Assembly (NCBI RefSeq): GCF_000816105.1
Contig: NZ_CP007140.1
Span: 62,001-126,000, forward strand
DNA: 64,000 bases
Direction of reading: 5' to 3'
Source of the DNA: Thermococcus guaymasensis DSM 11113
GTDB taxonomy: Archaea > Methanobacteriota_B > Thermococci > Thermococcales > Thermococcaceae
Of this stretch, positions 23,546 through 32,977 are shown one piece after another (position 1 is the stretch's first letter; every line of letters begins with the position of its first letter). The position numbers and the translations under genes were made by a program. A model generated the notes under the pieces. The model saw nothing but the letters and a program-made list of their open reading frames with translations. It had not been told where the DNA came from and made no database searches.

Positions 23546-24877
23546 ATGCAGGTGGGCGGGTTCGTCACAGAGGGAGACATAAACGCCAAGCTCTCAGAGC
23601 TCAAGGGCAAGGTGCCAACCGTCGTCATAAACGAGCTTAGGGAGAAGCTGATAGCCAGGAAGGACCAGCTCACGCCGGAACAGCTTGACAAGATCGTCAA
23701 GAAGGTCCTTGAGACCTACGGCAACCAGGCAACTAAGTACGAGCAGCTGAGCAGGCGCGTCGATGAGCTCGGAAAGAGACTGAGTGAGCTGGGCACTCAG
23801 CTCAACAGGCTCATCGAGAGCCTCGAAGAGACCAAGTTCAAAGTCCACGAGAAGAGGGCCGAAGAGGTCACAGAGAAAGTCGAAGAGGCCCACGAGAGGA
23901 TTGAAAAGCTCGAAGAGATGCTTGAGAAAACAGGGGAAGAAAAAGAGGGGGCACTTTCAGAGGAGGCCAAGAAGAAGCTCGAAGAGCTTCACAGGAAGAT
24001 TGAGGAGCTTGAAGAGAAGCTCACTGGAAAGGTTGCGGAGGAACTCATTGAGGAAGCTAAGACAAAGGTAGAGGAGCTCGAAAAGAAGCTCGAAAGCGGG
24101 GAAGAGGTCACAGAAGAGGAAATTGAAGAGGCCAAAGAGACCCTTGAAAAGGTCGAGGAAGTGGAGACCAAGGAGGGCGAAGAGGCCCCGGCAGAGGAAG
24201 AAAAAGTCGAAGAACTCGCAGAAGAAATAGAGGCCCCAGCCCCCGAAGAGGGGCCCGCTGAGGAGATAGCCGAGGAAGAGGCCGCCGAAGAGATTGAGGT
24301 TGAAAAACCTGAAGAAGAGATTGAGGTTGTTGAAGAAAAGCCCGAAGAAGAGGGCGTTGAAGAGGTTCCCGCTCCTGAAGAGGTTGTTGAGGTTACTCCT
24401 TCCCCCGAAGTCGTTGAAGAAAAAGCTGAAGAGGGTGGTGTTAAGATGGCAGAAGGAAAACTCCAGATCCCGGAGGATATTGCGAACCTCCTCTTCGAAG
24501 AGGAGCCGAGAAAGGCCAGGCTTGAGAAGCTCCCGGAGGACGTCGTATCCACCATGATAGCGCTCAAGTGGCTCGGATTCCTCATTGACAGGGTCGGCAT
24601 CCAGAACCTGGAGAGGGTCCTAGAGTTCTACTACGAGATCGGCTGGATAAGTGAGGAAGTGCTCAACCAGCTGCTCCGCTACGCCAAGGGCACCAGGCCG
24701 CACCACAGGGACCCGGAGTGGAAGCCGGCAGACAAGCTGACCGTGCAGGACCACCTGATAAGCCTGCTCTTCATAGAGAGGCTCAGGGGCCTGCGCATAA
24801 ACCGCGACGTCCTCGACAAGCTTGAGAGGGAGATCAAGCTCCTGGAGAAGACGCTGGATGAGTTTTACGGCATCTGA
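23546..24877 (+). CDS. flaD: Archaellum accessory protein FlaD (with FlaD/E domain)
   Basis: The 443-residue protein has three parts. Residues 1-110 form an N-terminal domain (GGFVTEGDINAKLSELKGKV). Residues 110-300 are a very Glu/Lys-rich coiled coil turning into a Glu/Pro/Val low-complexity linker. Residues 305-443 are the conserved FlaD/E domain (LQIPEDIANLLFEEEP, ALKWLGFLIDRVG, then ADKLTVQDHLISLLFIERLR). It acts with FlaC at the base of the archaellum in switching. No separate flaE is present. An internal ATG at 24446 with a good ribosome site could produce the C-terminal domain alone (see findings). Confidence 0.9.
   Translation: MQVGGFVTEGDINAKLSELKGKVPTVVINELREKLIARKDQLTPEQLDKIVKKVLETYGNQATKYEQLSRRVDELGKRLSELGTQLNRLIESLEETKFKVHEKRAEEVTEKVEEAHERIEKLEEMLEKTGEEKEGALSEEAKKKLEELHRKIEELEEKLTGKVAEELIEEAKTKVEELEKKLESGEEVTEEEIEEAKETLEKVEEVETKEGEEAPAEEEKVEELAEEIEAPAPEEGPAEEIAEEEAAEEIEVEKPEEEIEVVEEKPEEEGVEEVPAPEEVVEVTPSPEVVEEKAEEGGVKMAEGKLQIPEDIANLLFEEEPRKARLEKLPEDVVSTMIALKWLGFLIDRVGIQNLERVLEFYYEIGWISEEVLNQLLRYAKGTRPHHRDPEWKPADKLTVQDHLISLLFIERLRGLRINRDVLDKLEREIKLLEKTLDEFYGI
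24431..24448 (+). promoter_or_regulatory. Internal ribosome site and start inside flaD
   Basis: GAGGGTGGTG at 24431-24440 lies six bases before in-frame ATG 24446 (residue 301), just where the conserved FlaD/E domain begins. Initiation here would give a 143-residue FlaE-like protein. A shorter flaD product has been described in methanococci, as I recall it. Confidence 0.45.
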
Positions 24878-24907
24878 CCAGAGAGAACCAACACGGGGGA
24901 AGGCAGC

Positions 24908-25417
24908 ATGGGCTTCAGCGTCTCAGCGAGTGCAGCGATAATCTTTATTTCATTTTTAATTGCGGCAGCGACCCTCTACACCGCATGGGACAACAGCTAC
25001 AGCGAAGTCCGGGCTGCTCAAGAGGATTGGTACGAGAAAAAGCTCTCACAGCTCAACACCCTCGTAAACGCTTCGATAGGAGCGGCTATAGCTGATAACT
25101 ACTACAATGTAACTTTTCACATTGAGAACTTGGGAATGACTCAATATCTCCCCCACTGGAGTGCTATATATGATGGGAGCTATGTAACGATATACAACGT
25201 TAGTGACGATAACGTTGGTTTCCTTTCGGATTACACCTATCTGCTCCCATCCCAAGTGGTGTATTTGAACGTGACCAATATCCCTCTGAACACCACTGAG
25301 CACTCCCTAATGGTAACCTTCGGAAACGGTTGCTGGCTCAGGTTGAGCTGGCACTACAATGGGACAGATGTGGTCCTTGACTCTGAGTCGAGGGGCTGTC
25401 CAACGGAGGTGAGCTGA
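24908..25417 (+). CDS. flaF: Archaellum stator protein FlaF
   Basis: The 169-residue protein has one N-terminal membrane helix (VSASAAIIFISFLIAAATLY) and an outer beta-sandwich domain with many N-x-S/T sites. FlaF anchors the motor by binding the S-layer outside the membrane. ATG 24908 follows GGGGAAGGCAGC. Two cysteines (GCWLRLSWHY and SRGCPTEV) near the end may form a disulfide. The stop overlaps the flaG start by one base. Confidence 0.92.
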   Translation: MGFSVSASAAIIFISFLIAAATLYTAWDNSYSEVRAAQEDWYEKKLSQLNTLVNASIGAAIADNYYNVTFHIENLGMTQYLPHWSAIYDGSYVTIYNVSDDNVGFLSDYTYLLPSQVVYLNVTNIPLNTTEHSLMVTFGNGCWLRLSWHYNGTDVVLDSESRGCPTEVS

Positions 25418-25896
25418 TGGCCGCAGGGGGTCCAGCGAGCGAGCTCATAATGTTCATAGTCGCGGTGATCGTTGCGGGCACCGTGGCAGGGGCGCTGACT
25501 TACGTCACGACCGACATAGCCCATGGAATAAACGAGCATGGGGAACTGATGGCGGACAGGCTAAGGACTGACTTCGCAATAATCAACGACCCCCAGAACA
25601 TACCCGTGAATACCTCAACTAGCCCCTATACATACACATTCTACATCAAGAACATAGGCAAGGAGACAATTGCCTTCACGAGTAATTCGGTTCAGGTATT
25701 CATAGATGGGACTCTAATACCCGCCAATCAGCTGTCGTTTGAGGACGTTAACGGGGACCCAATAACGTCCCTCCAGCCATACGAAGTTGGTGTCATTGAA
25801 GTCCAACCCCAGAGCAACCTTGCTTCAGGGTACCACACCATAACCATCGTCCTTGAAAACGGCGTCAAGAGAAAGTTAATCTTCAGGATCTCCTGA
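25417..25896 (+). CDS. flaG: Archaellum stator protein FlaG
   Basis: The 159-residue partner of FlaF has an N-terminal membrane helix (SELIMFIVAVIVAGTVAGAL) and an extracellular beta-sandwich (YTYTFYIKNIGKETIAFTSN). FlaF and FlaG form the periplasmic stator in known archaella. ATG 25417 overlaps the flaF stop in TGATG, so translation is coupled. GGAGGTGA lies just upstream. Confidence 0.92.
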   Translation: MAAGGPASELIMFIVAVIVAGTVAGALTYVTTDIAHGINEHGELMADRLRTDFAIINDPQNIPVNTSTSPYTYTFYIKNIGKETIAFTSNSVQVFIDGTLIPANQLSFEDVNGDPITSLQPYEVGVIEVQPQSNLASGYHTITIVLENGVKRKLIFRIS

Positions 25897-25925
25897 GCTT
25901 AAAATCAGTCCCTGGGGGTGATCAC

Positions 25926-26624
25926 TTGGTCGAGGAGCTGCTCAAGATCGAACTTAAGGGCGATGAACTTCACAGGCGTCTTGGCGGTGGCATCCCAGCG
26001 GGCACCATAATGCTCCTTGAGGGGGACAGGGGGACGGGGAAGTCAATATTCGTCCAGAGACTCCTCTACGGCTTTCTAATGAACGGCTATACCGCAAGCT
26101 ACATTTCAAGCCAGTACACAACCGTCGAGTACATAAAACAGATGACCTCCCTCGGTTATGACATAATCCCTTTTCTAATCAGGAAAAAGCTCATTTTTGT
26201 GTCCCTTTACCCCCTTCTAACTGGAGTTAGCGAGAAGAGGAAGTTTCTGAGTAGATTATTGGGTGAGCCCCGCCTCTGGGAGCCTGACGTCATGATCATC
26301 GACTCATTTTCATCACTCCTTTCAAGGGAACAGGATCCAAGTGCAGTCCGAGATTTTCTCCTCTACGTGAAGAAACTCGCCTCTCTCGATAAGGTCATTA
26401 TCCTGACTGCAAACACCGAGGAGATAGACAGAGACTCGCTCTTCGTCTTGGAGGAGGCGGCTACGCTCCTTATGCGGCTGAACGTTAAGGTCTTCGGAGG
26501 CGACCTGAAGAACTCGGCGATGATAGTGAAGTACAACAACGCCAAGGGGATCTTCCAGAAGATAATTCCATTCCGCGTGGAGCCTAAGGTGGGACTGATA
26601 GTAGAGATCGCGGCGGTGGTGTGA
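25926..26624 (+). CDS. flaH: Archaellum motor regulator FlaH, RecA-like ATP-binding protein
   Basis: The 232-residue KaiC/RecA-like protein carries Walker A LEGDRGTGKSIFVQRL near residue 33 and Walker B DVMIIDSFSSLLS near residue 122. FlaH forms a ring under the FlaI motor ATPase and governs assembly and switching through bound ATP. The start is TTG 25926, placed five bases after GGGGGTGAT; no ATG or GTG is equally well placed. The gene ends two bases before flaI. Confidence 0.94.
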   Translation: MVEELLKIELKGDELHRRLGGGIPAGTIMLLEGDRGTGKSIFVQRLLYGFLMNGYTASYISSQYTTVEYIKQMTSLGYDIIPFLIRKKLIFVSLYPLLTGVSEKRKFLSRLLGEPRLWEPDVMIIDSFSSLLSREQDPSAVRDFLLYVKKLASLDKVIILTANTEEIDRDSLFVLEEAATLLMRLNVKVFGGDLKNSAMIVKYNNAKGIFQKIIPFRVEPKVGLIVEIAAVV

Positions 26625-26625
26625 C

Positions 26626-28263
26626 ATGGCGGAGGCAATTAGGAGCGACACCCTGGAAGAGGCAATGCAGAGAAACCCCCACCTTAGGAGGTACGTTGAG
26701 AGCTTTAGAAAGAAGTACGGCAAAATACCAGAGTTCCACACCCAGCTCAGCAGGGACATGAAGGACATTCCCTATCCCAACATACTTTATCCCGTTGGTG
26801 ACCCGATATTTGTTCACATTTACGGCGACCAGAGGACGGAAAAGAAGTACATCGTCATAGAGCCGAGGATCGAATCAGTTATCGAGGAAAGGAAGTACGA
26901 CATGATAAAGGATCGTATCCTTGAGATCGCCCCGACGAGGGACATTCCAGAAGACCCGGAAGAATTTGAGCGATTCCTCGATGCCCTCTACGACGAGGCA
27001 GTCCTCTCGCTCGTGAAGGGAAAGAGCAAAATCCCGGGAACCAAAGAGACTTTCGTTCTCACCAAAGAAGAGATGGAGAAGTTCAGATACCTTATCAAGC
27101 GAGACATAATAGGAATCGGTCCGCTTGAGCCTCTGGCGAGAGACCCCTACATTGAGGACATCCACATCATCGGTGCCAACTACGTCTCGCTCGTCCACAA
27201 GATCTTCGAGGCGCTGCCCACTAACATCACCTTTGGGGACAACGTTAAGCTGGCAGATTACTTCAAAAACATATCGGAGCGCATTGGAAGGCCCGTCAGC
27301 GACAGGAATCCAATAGTTGATGGCGCCCTCCCCGATGGCTCGCGTATCAACATAATCTACTCACCGGACATCTCGCTCAAGGGACCGAGTGCAACTATCC
27401 GTAAGTTCACGGCAACTCCGATCAGCATAACCCAGCTGATAGCGTGGGGAACGCTGAGCGCCGAGATCGCCGCTTACCTCTGGATAGCACTCGAATACGG
27501 TATGAGTGTCTTTGTCTGTGGTGAGACTGCTTCGGGAAAGACAACAACCCTTAACTCGATAATCCCCTTTATCAAGCCGGGGTCAAAGATTTACACTGCC
27601 GAGGACACTCCGGAGGTTCAAGTCCCCCACCCCACCTGGCAGAGGCTAGTAACGCGCGAACGCGGGCCAGAAGAGAGCAGGGTCACGCTCTTCGACCTCC
27701 TGAAGGCAGCACTGCGTTCGAGGCCCAATTACATCATCGTCGGTGAGATCCGTGGTGCAGAGGGTGCCATAGCCTTCCAGGCAATGCAGACCGGCCACCC
27801 TGTTATGAGCACCTTCCACGCTGGCGATATTAAGAAGATGATACAGCGTTTCACCGGCCATCCAATAAACGTCCCGATAACGTTCATTGACAACCTCAAT
27901 ATCGCCCTCTTCCAGCAGGCAGTCTACGTTAGAGGTAAATTCCTCAGGAGGGTCGTCAATGTCGTTGAGATAGAAGGTTACTATGAAGAGCTTGGAGGTG
28001 TTGCAACGAGAAACGTCTTTGAGTGGGATCCCGTGTCTGACAGGCATATATTCCGTGGATTCAACAACTCCTATATTCTCGAAAAGAAGATAGCAGAGAT
28101 TGCTGGATATGAAGACCCAAAAGACATCTACAACGAACTCTTCCTCCGTGCGAGAATTCTCCAGAGAATGGTCGAGCTTGGTATTATGAATTACTGGGAC
28201 GTTTACAGGGAAATCAAGGCATTCTACCAGCGCGGTGTTGAGGGCCTAAGCTTCAGGCTCTGA
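26626..28263 (+). CDS. flaI: Archaellum motor ATPase FlaI
   Basis: The 545-residue GspE/PilT superfamily ATPase powers filament assembly and rotation. The N-terminal domain (residues 1-230) precedes the RecA-like core. Walker A is VCGETASGKTTTLNSI near residue 300, the Asp box is YTAEDTPEVQVPHPTW near 325, Walker B is NYIIVGEIRGAEGAIA near 370, and the His box is GHPVMSTFHAGD near 392. Length is normal for the family. ATG 26626 follows GGCGGTGGTGTG. It forms the motor with FlaH and FlaJ, encoded on either side. Confidence 0.97.
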   Translation: MAEAIRSDTLEEAMQRNPHLRRYVESFRKKYGKIPEFHTQLSRDMKDIPYPNILYPVGDPIFVHIYGDQRTEKKYIVIEPRIESVIEERKYDMIKDRILEIAPTRDIPEDPEEFERFLDALYDEAVLSLVKGKSKIPGTKETFVLTKEEMEKFRYLIKRDIIGIGPLEPLARDPYIEDIHIIGANYVSLVHKIFEALPTNITFGDNVKLADYFKNISERIGRPVSDRNPIVDGALPDGSRINIIYSPDISLKGPSATIRKFTATPISITQLIAWGTLSAEIAAYLWIALEYGMSVFVCGETASGKTTTLNSIIPFIKPGSKIYTAEDTPEVQVPHPTWQRLVTRERGPEESRVTLFDLLKAALRSRPNYIIVGEIRGAEGAIAFQAMQTGHPVMSTFHAGDIKKMIQRFTGHPINVPITFIDNLNIALFQQAVYVRGKFLRRVVNVVEIEGYYEELGGVATRNVFEWDPVSDRHIFRGFNNSYILEKKIAEIAGYEDPKDIYNELFLRARILQRMVELGIMNYWDVYREIKAFYQRGVEGLSFRL

Positions 28264-28274
28264 GGTGGTGCCAG

Positions 28275-30005
28275 ATGACAGAGAATGGAAACATCAGTAT
28301 CTTCACCAAGGCAGACCTTGACATGAAGACCTACATCCGAAAGATCCTTCTCCCAAACGTGATTATCTCCGCCGTCCTGTTCGTTGTTGCCTCGATTATC
28401 TCACAGCTCCTCATGCTTTCTACAGCTCTGTCAATACTGCTCTATGCTATCCCAGTTGTTTTGCTGGTTTATGCTGCAATTTACCCATACATTCAGGCGG
28501 ATTCAAAAAAGATCTCCATAAACTCGCGTATCCCGTATTTCATAACGTATTTCGCCGTCCTCTCGACCAGTGAGATGGGAAGGGCAGACCTCATAAAAGT
28601 GCTCGCCAGTGATCCAAAGCTCGGCGCCATAGCAAAGGAGATGAAGAAAGTCTACATAATCGTCGATAAGCTCCATCGTTCGATGCCAGAGGCCTTCCGC
28701 TTCCTCGCAAGGAGGACTCCAAGCAGAGTCTTTGCAGACTTCCTTGACAGGTTGGCGTACTCTCTCGACAGTGGTGTAGACATGAAGGAGTACCTCTTTC
28801 AGGAGCAGAAGACCGTCATGGACGACTACGAGACCTTCTACGAGGGCGCGCTTTATGACCTAGATGTCTTCAAAGAGATATATGAGTCCATAATTATCTC
28901 AGTCGTCTTCATGGCAAGCTTTATTATCATTGGACCCCTCATAACAGGACAGAACATTGGAAAGCTCGCGCTTTACACCCTCATGGTAATCATCGCGGCC
29001 GAAATAGGCGTTTTTCTTGTGATAAAGTTCAGAATGCCCGAGGATCCTATCTGGGCAGACACAAAGGGGATAGAGACCGAGAGGATGAAACGACTAAAGA
29101 GGGCAGGCCAGATATCAGTCCTAGGCGTAGTTATCATGGGACTAGTTTACTACCTCTTCATAAGACCAAGGTTCGACATACCCAAACCTTTTGTCGTGGC
29201 GTTGGTACTCACACCCCTTTATTATGTCGGCAGGTTAGCCGCAAATGAAGAAAAAGCAATATTTAGAAAGGACGAGAATTTCCCTGCGTTCATAAGGAGT
29301 TTGAGCTCTTCGCTCGCCGCCAGTGGAACTTCCCTCGTTCTTGTCCTCAAGTACCTGAGTGCACACGACTTTGGATCGCTGACCGAAGACATCAGGGCCC
29401 TATACAGAAGACTCGCCGTCAGGGTGGATCGTGAGAGGGCGTGGGACTTCTTCATAGCCGGCACCGGGAGCTGGCTCATAGGAATCTTCTCAGAGATATT
29501 CAGGGAGGCGATAAGGCTCGGCGCCGAGCCTGACTATGTGGGTCTCGTCATCAGCAGAAACTTCGAGAGGCTCGTCAGGTTGAGGAGGAAAAGGCAGCAG
29601 AGCGTGGCCAGTTTCATTGGCATAATCTACGGCCTAACAGCTTCTTTCGCATTTGCACTCGCCGCTTCGTTCCAGGTGGCGGCCTCTATTAACACTCTGT
29701 TCTCCCAACTCCAAGTTCCCACAGAGTACATAGGGGATATAATCCACGTGATACCACCAGCAGGTATGAGCTTCGTTATGTATGTAATGCTGACGATAAT
29801 GGTCGTGCACTCCTTCCTCTCGGCAATGGCGATAAAGACCGCCGACGGGGGCCACTGGGTAGTGGCGTTGAAGTACTTTGTGATACTCCTCTGGATATTC
29901 GCAGCGGGAATGTACGCGGGACAGGTATTGATGGAGAGGATGATGGGCATAACCCCCCAAGAGGGGACGACCCAGCTCCTCGGCGTTCTCTTGGCTTCGC
30001 TCTGA
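28275..30005 (+). CDS. flaJ: Archaellum membrane platform protein FlaJ
   Basis: The 576-residue polytopic membrane protein is the GspF/TadC-like platform on which FlaI acts. Membrane helices are visible at about residues 28-75 (NVIISAVLFVVASIISQLLM), 210-265, 280-325 and 450-560, separated by two cytoplasmic helical domains with conserved basic and acidic loops (SSSLAASGTSLVLVLKYLSA). ATG 28275 follows GAGGTGGTGCC. It is the last gene of the fla operon; pcm follows after about 45 bases with its own apparent ribosome site. Confidence 0.95.
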   Translation: MTENGNISIFTKADLDMKTYIRKILLPNVIISAVLFVVASIISQLLMLSTALSILLYAIPVVLLVYAAIYPYIQADSKKISINSRIPYFITYFAVLSTSEMGRADLIKVLASDPKLGAIAKEMKKVYIIVDKLHRSMPEAFRFLARRTPSRVFADFLDRLAYSLDSGVDMKEYLFQEQKTVMDDYETFYEGALYDLDVFKEIYESIIISVVFMASFIIIGPLITGQNIGKLALYTLMVIIAAEIGVFLVIKFRMPEDPIWADTKGIETERMKRLKRAGQISVLGVVIMGLVYYLFIRPRFDIPKPFVVALVLTPLYYVGRLAANEEKAIFRKDENFPAFIRSLSSSLAASGTSLVLVLKYLSAHDFGSLTEDIRALYRRLAVRVDRERAWDFFIAGTGSWLIGIFSEIFREAIRLGAEPDYVGLVISRNFERLVRLRRKRQQSVASFIGIIYGLTASFAFALAASFQVAASINTLFSQLQVPTEYIGDIIHVIPPAGMSFVMYVMLTIMVVHSFLSAMAIKTADGGHWVVALKYFVILLWIFAAGMYAGQVLMERMMGITPQEGTTQLLGVLLASL

Positions 30006-30040
30006 GGAAAGGCTTAAGGAACCCTCCTCAAATTTTCTGA

Positions 30041-30707
<667 letters not shown>

Positions 30708-30709
<2 letters not shown>

Positions 30710-30797
30710 GCTTAATAACCCGCAGCACAGAGAGGAGGATGCGATGATGAGATTGGCCTTTGGGGTGATTGATGCCCGGGATCGACGGCCTGAGCCG
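30708..30797 (+). ncRNA. Probable C/D box sRNA with its promoter
   Basis: A TATA-like TTAATAA at 30712-30718 predicts a transcript starting near 30740. At 30744-30750 stands ATGATGA, a perfect C box preceded by G. A C'-like TGATTGA follows at 30766-30772 and CTGA, a D box, at 30790-30793. The span of 50 bases from C to D is normal for archaeal methylation-guide RNAs. The D' box is poor, the C' box has one extra base and the target of the 17-base D guide was not identified. The sRNA proper would be about 30740-30797. Confidence 0.5.
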
Positions 30798-30937
30798 AAA
30801 CGTTTAACCTCCAAATTCTTTCCCCATCCGGCGGCAATACTATTGGAAGCCTGGCGTAGGAATGTCCCTCGTAATCCGTCAAATTTTTAAATTGGCTCTT
30901 TTTAGTAACCTTCGGAAAGATTAAAGGGGGTGATGCC

Positions 30938-32263
30938 ATGCCGGTTATCGAGGAAGTGACCGCACAGAGGAGCTTTGAGAGGGTCGGCATGCACTCCCAC
31001 ATCAAGGGCCTCGGCCTCGACGAGAACGGAAAGGCCAGGTTCATGGCCGACGGCATGGTTGGGCAGGTCAAGGCGAGGGAAGCGGCGGGGATAGCGGTTG
31101 AACTCATCAAGCGCGGCAAGCTGGCAGGAAAGGGAATCCTCCTCGTCGGCCCGACCGGAAGCGGTAAGACGGCCATAGCAATGGGCATCGCAAGGGAGCT
31201 CGGTGAGGACGTGCCCTTCGTCCAGATAGCGGGAAGCGAGATTTACTCCACCGAGGTCAAGAAGACCGAGTTCCTGAAGGAGGCCCTGAGAAGAGCCATA
31301 GGCGTTAGAATCAGCGAGGAGAGAAAGGTCTACGAGGGTGAAGTCAAGGAGATAAAGATAAACCGCACCAGACACCCGTTCAACCCCTACGTCGAGATTC
31401 CCGAGAGCGTCATCATAACCCTCCGCACCAAGGACGACGAGAAAACTATCAGAGCCGGCAGGGAGATAGCCTACCAGCTCATGGAGCTCGGCGTTGAGGA
31501 GGGCGACGTCATTCAGATTGACGCCGAAACAGGCAGGATTTCCAAGATAGGAACCACGAAGGAAGAAGAGGGACTGTTCTTCAAGCGCAAGGTTAACCTG
31601 CCGAGTGGGCCCGTCCTCAAAGTGAAGGAGTTCACCTATACAGTCACGCTCCACGACCTCGACGTCGCCAACGCCCGCGGAAACATCTTTGGCCTGCTCT
31701 TCAGCACGGGGGCGGAGATAAGCGACGAGGTGAGGCAGCGCGTTGACGAGACGGTTAAGAAGTGGATCGAGGAGGGGAGGGCAACCCTCGTGCCGGGTGT
31801 CCTCTTCATAGACGAGGTACACATGCTCGACATCGAGGCATTCTCCTTCCTAGCCAGGGCTATGGAGAGCGAGCTCGCCCCGATCCTCATCCTTGCGACC
31901 AACAGGGGCAAGACCAGGATAAGGGGCACGGACATCGAGGCACCGCACGGCATGCCGATAGACATGCTGGACAGGCTCCTTATAATCAACACCGAGCCCT
32001 ACAAGAAAGAGGAAATCAGGGAGATAGTCAAGATCCGCGCAAGGGAGGAGAAGATCGAAATCAGCGAGGAAGCGGTTGAGTACCTCGCCGAGCTCGGCGA
32101 GAAAACGAGCCTGCGCTACGCAGTCCAACTCCTTGCACCAGCGAGCGTCATCGCTAAGGGCGGCAGAGTGGAGAGGGAGCACGTCGAGAAGGCCAAGGAG
32201 TACTTCGCCGACCTCAGGAGGAGCATGGAGTTCGTTGAGAAGCTTGAGGGCATGCTGAGCTGA
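30938..32263 (+). CDS. TIP49 / RuvB-like AAA+ ATPase
   Basis: The 441-residue protein is an archaeal homologue of eukaryotic pontin/reptin (RuvBL1/2), which act in chromatin remodelling, snoRNP assembly and box C/D complex formation. Walker A reads LVGPTGSGKTAIAMGIA near residue 68. An OB-like domain II insertion spans about residues 125-235. Walker B reads LFIDEVHMLDIEAFSFLA near residue 290, sensor 1 is ILATNRGKTRIRG and sensor 2 is SLRYAVQLLAPAS. GGGGGTGATGCC precedes ATG 30938 and TATA TTTTTAAATTGG lies near 30885. The archaeal function is not well established. Confidence 0.93.
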   Translation: MPVIEEVTAQRSFERVGMHSHIKGLGLDENGKARFMADGMVGQVKAREAAGIAVELIKRGKLAGKGILLVGPTGSGKTAIAMGIARELGEDVPFVQIAGSEIYSTEVKKTEFLKEALRRAIGVRISEERKVYEGEVKEIKINRTRHPFNPYVEIPESVIITLRTKDDEKTIRAGREIAYQLMELGVEEGDVIQIDAETGRISKIGTTKEEEGLFFKRKVNLPSGPVLKVKEFTYTVTLHDLDVANARGNIFGLLFSTGAEISDEVRQRVDETVKKWIEEGRATLVPGVLFIDEVHMLDIEAFSFLARAMESELAPILILATNRGKTRIRGTDIEAPHGMPIDMLDRLLIINTEPYKKEEIREIVKIRAREEKIEISEEAVEYLAELGEKTSLRYAVQLLAPASVIAKGGRVEREHVEKAKEYFADLRRSMEFVEKLEGMLS

Positions 32264-32359
32264 TTTCTCTTTTCTGGATTTTACGAAGTGCCTTCTTCCT
32301 TATTGTTCTCACCAGCATTTTCAGAGAATTAGAAATCCTGAAAAAACCCCCACAAACCA
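32264..32359. terminator. Convergent T-rich terminator region after TIP49 and the CPBP gene
   Basis: Plus-strand T tracts (TTTCTCTTTTCTGGATTTT) follow the TIP49 stop. Plus-strand runs of A and C before 32360 give T/G tracts on the minus strand for the CPBP gene. No gene is seen in this 96-base space. Confidence 0.35.
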
Positions 32360-32974
32360 TTAAATTATGCCTGCCTTCACGAACGCGCACAGAACGTCGA
32401 AGAAAGCCGAGCCCAGCCAGTGGAGTAGAAAGCTCTGGAAAAAGCTCTTTCCCCGAAGATCCAGCCAGCCAAAAACGATTCCTGCGAGGAAGGAGTACGG
32501 GATTTCAACTAAGGGCTTCCCGATGTGAACGAGGGTATAAGGCACGTCCTGGGCGAGGATTCCGGCCCACTTCTTCCGGGAAGCGAAGGGAAAGAGCAGA
32601 AACCCCCTGAAGAAAGCCTCATGGGTCAGCATAACAACGCCTATAACGAGTTCTTTCTCCAAAAAATCAAGCCAGCTGGAGTAAGCGAAGTTCGGATAGT
32701 ATGCCACCATTGAAGGCACCGTAAGGCCGGCAAAGCTTACCACAGCAGCGAGACCAAGAAGGTAAAGGAAAACCCTCCAGTTGTCATCGGGAAGTCTGAG
32801 TCCCAGATCCTGGGGTTTGAAGCCAAGGGCAAGCGAGATTAACAGTGGGACGAGCAGGTACCACAGGACAAGCCAGAAGGCCCACTCCTCCAAAGAACCG
32901 TGAAAAAAGCGGGGGACAAAAGAGAGAGGGGCCAGCACTGCAAAAAGAATATAGGGATTCCTCCTCAGGCCCAT
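32360..32974 (-). CDS. CPBP-family intramembrane protease homologue
   Basis: The 204-residue protein has about six membrane helices and the conserved motifs of the CAAX protease/bacteriocin-processing (Abi) family. These are a HEAFFRGFLL motif near residue 118 (the first Glu of the usual EExxxR is replaced by His), a second metal motif YTLVHIGKPL near residue 148, and the final HWLGSAFFDVL. Members cleave prenylated proteins or signal-like peptides in the membrane. The His for Glu change may weaken or alter catalysis. Its ATG lies four bases after the stop of the upstream unknown gene, so both are co-transcribed. Confidence 0.82.
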   Translation of the reverse strand: MGLRRNPYILFAVLAPLSFVPRFFHGSLEEWAFWLVLWYLLVPLLISLALGFKPQDLGLRLPDDNWRVFLYLLGLAAVVSFAGLTVPSMVAYYPNFAYSSWLDFLEKELVIGVVMLTHEAFFRGFLLFPFASRKKWAGILAQDVPYTLVHIGKPLVEIPYSFLAGIVFGWLDLRGKSFFQSFLLHWLGSAFFDVLCAFVKAGII

Positions 32975-32977
32975 CCT

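Noticed and set aside
23989-24600. Long serine-rich open frame on the minus strand opposite flaD
   Set aside because: It is the mirror of Glu-rich codons (GAA/GAG give TTC/CTC and TCT/TCC in other frames). No ribosome site, promoter or domain; flaD on the plus strand is certain.
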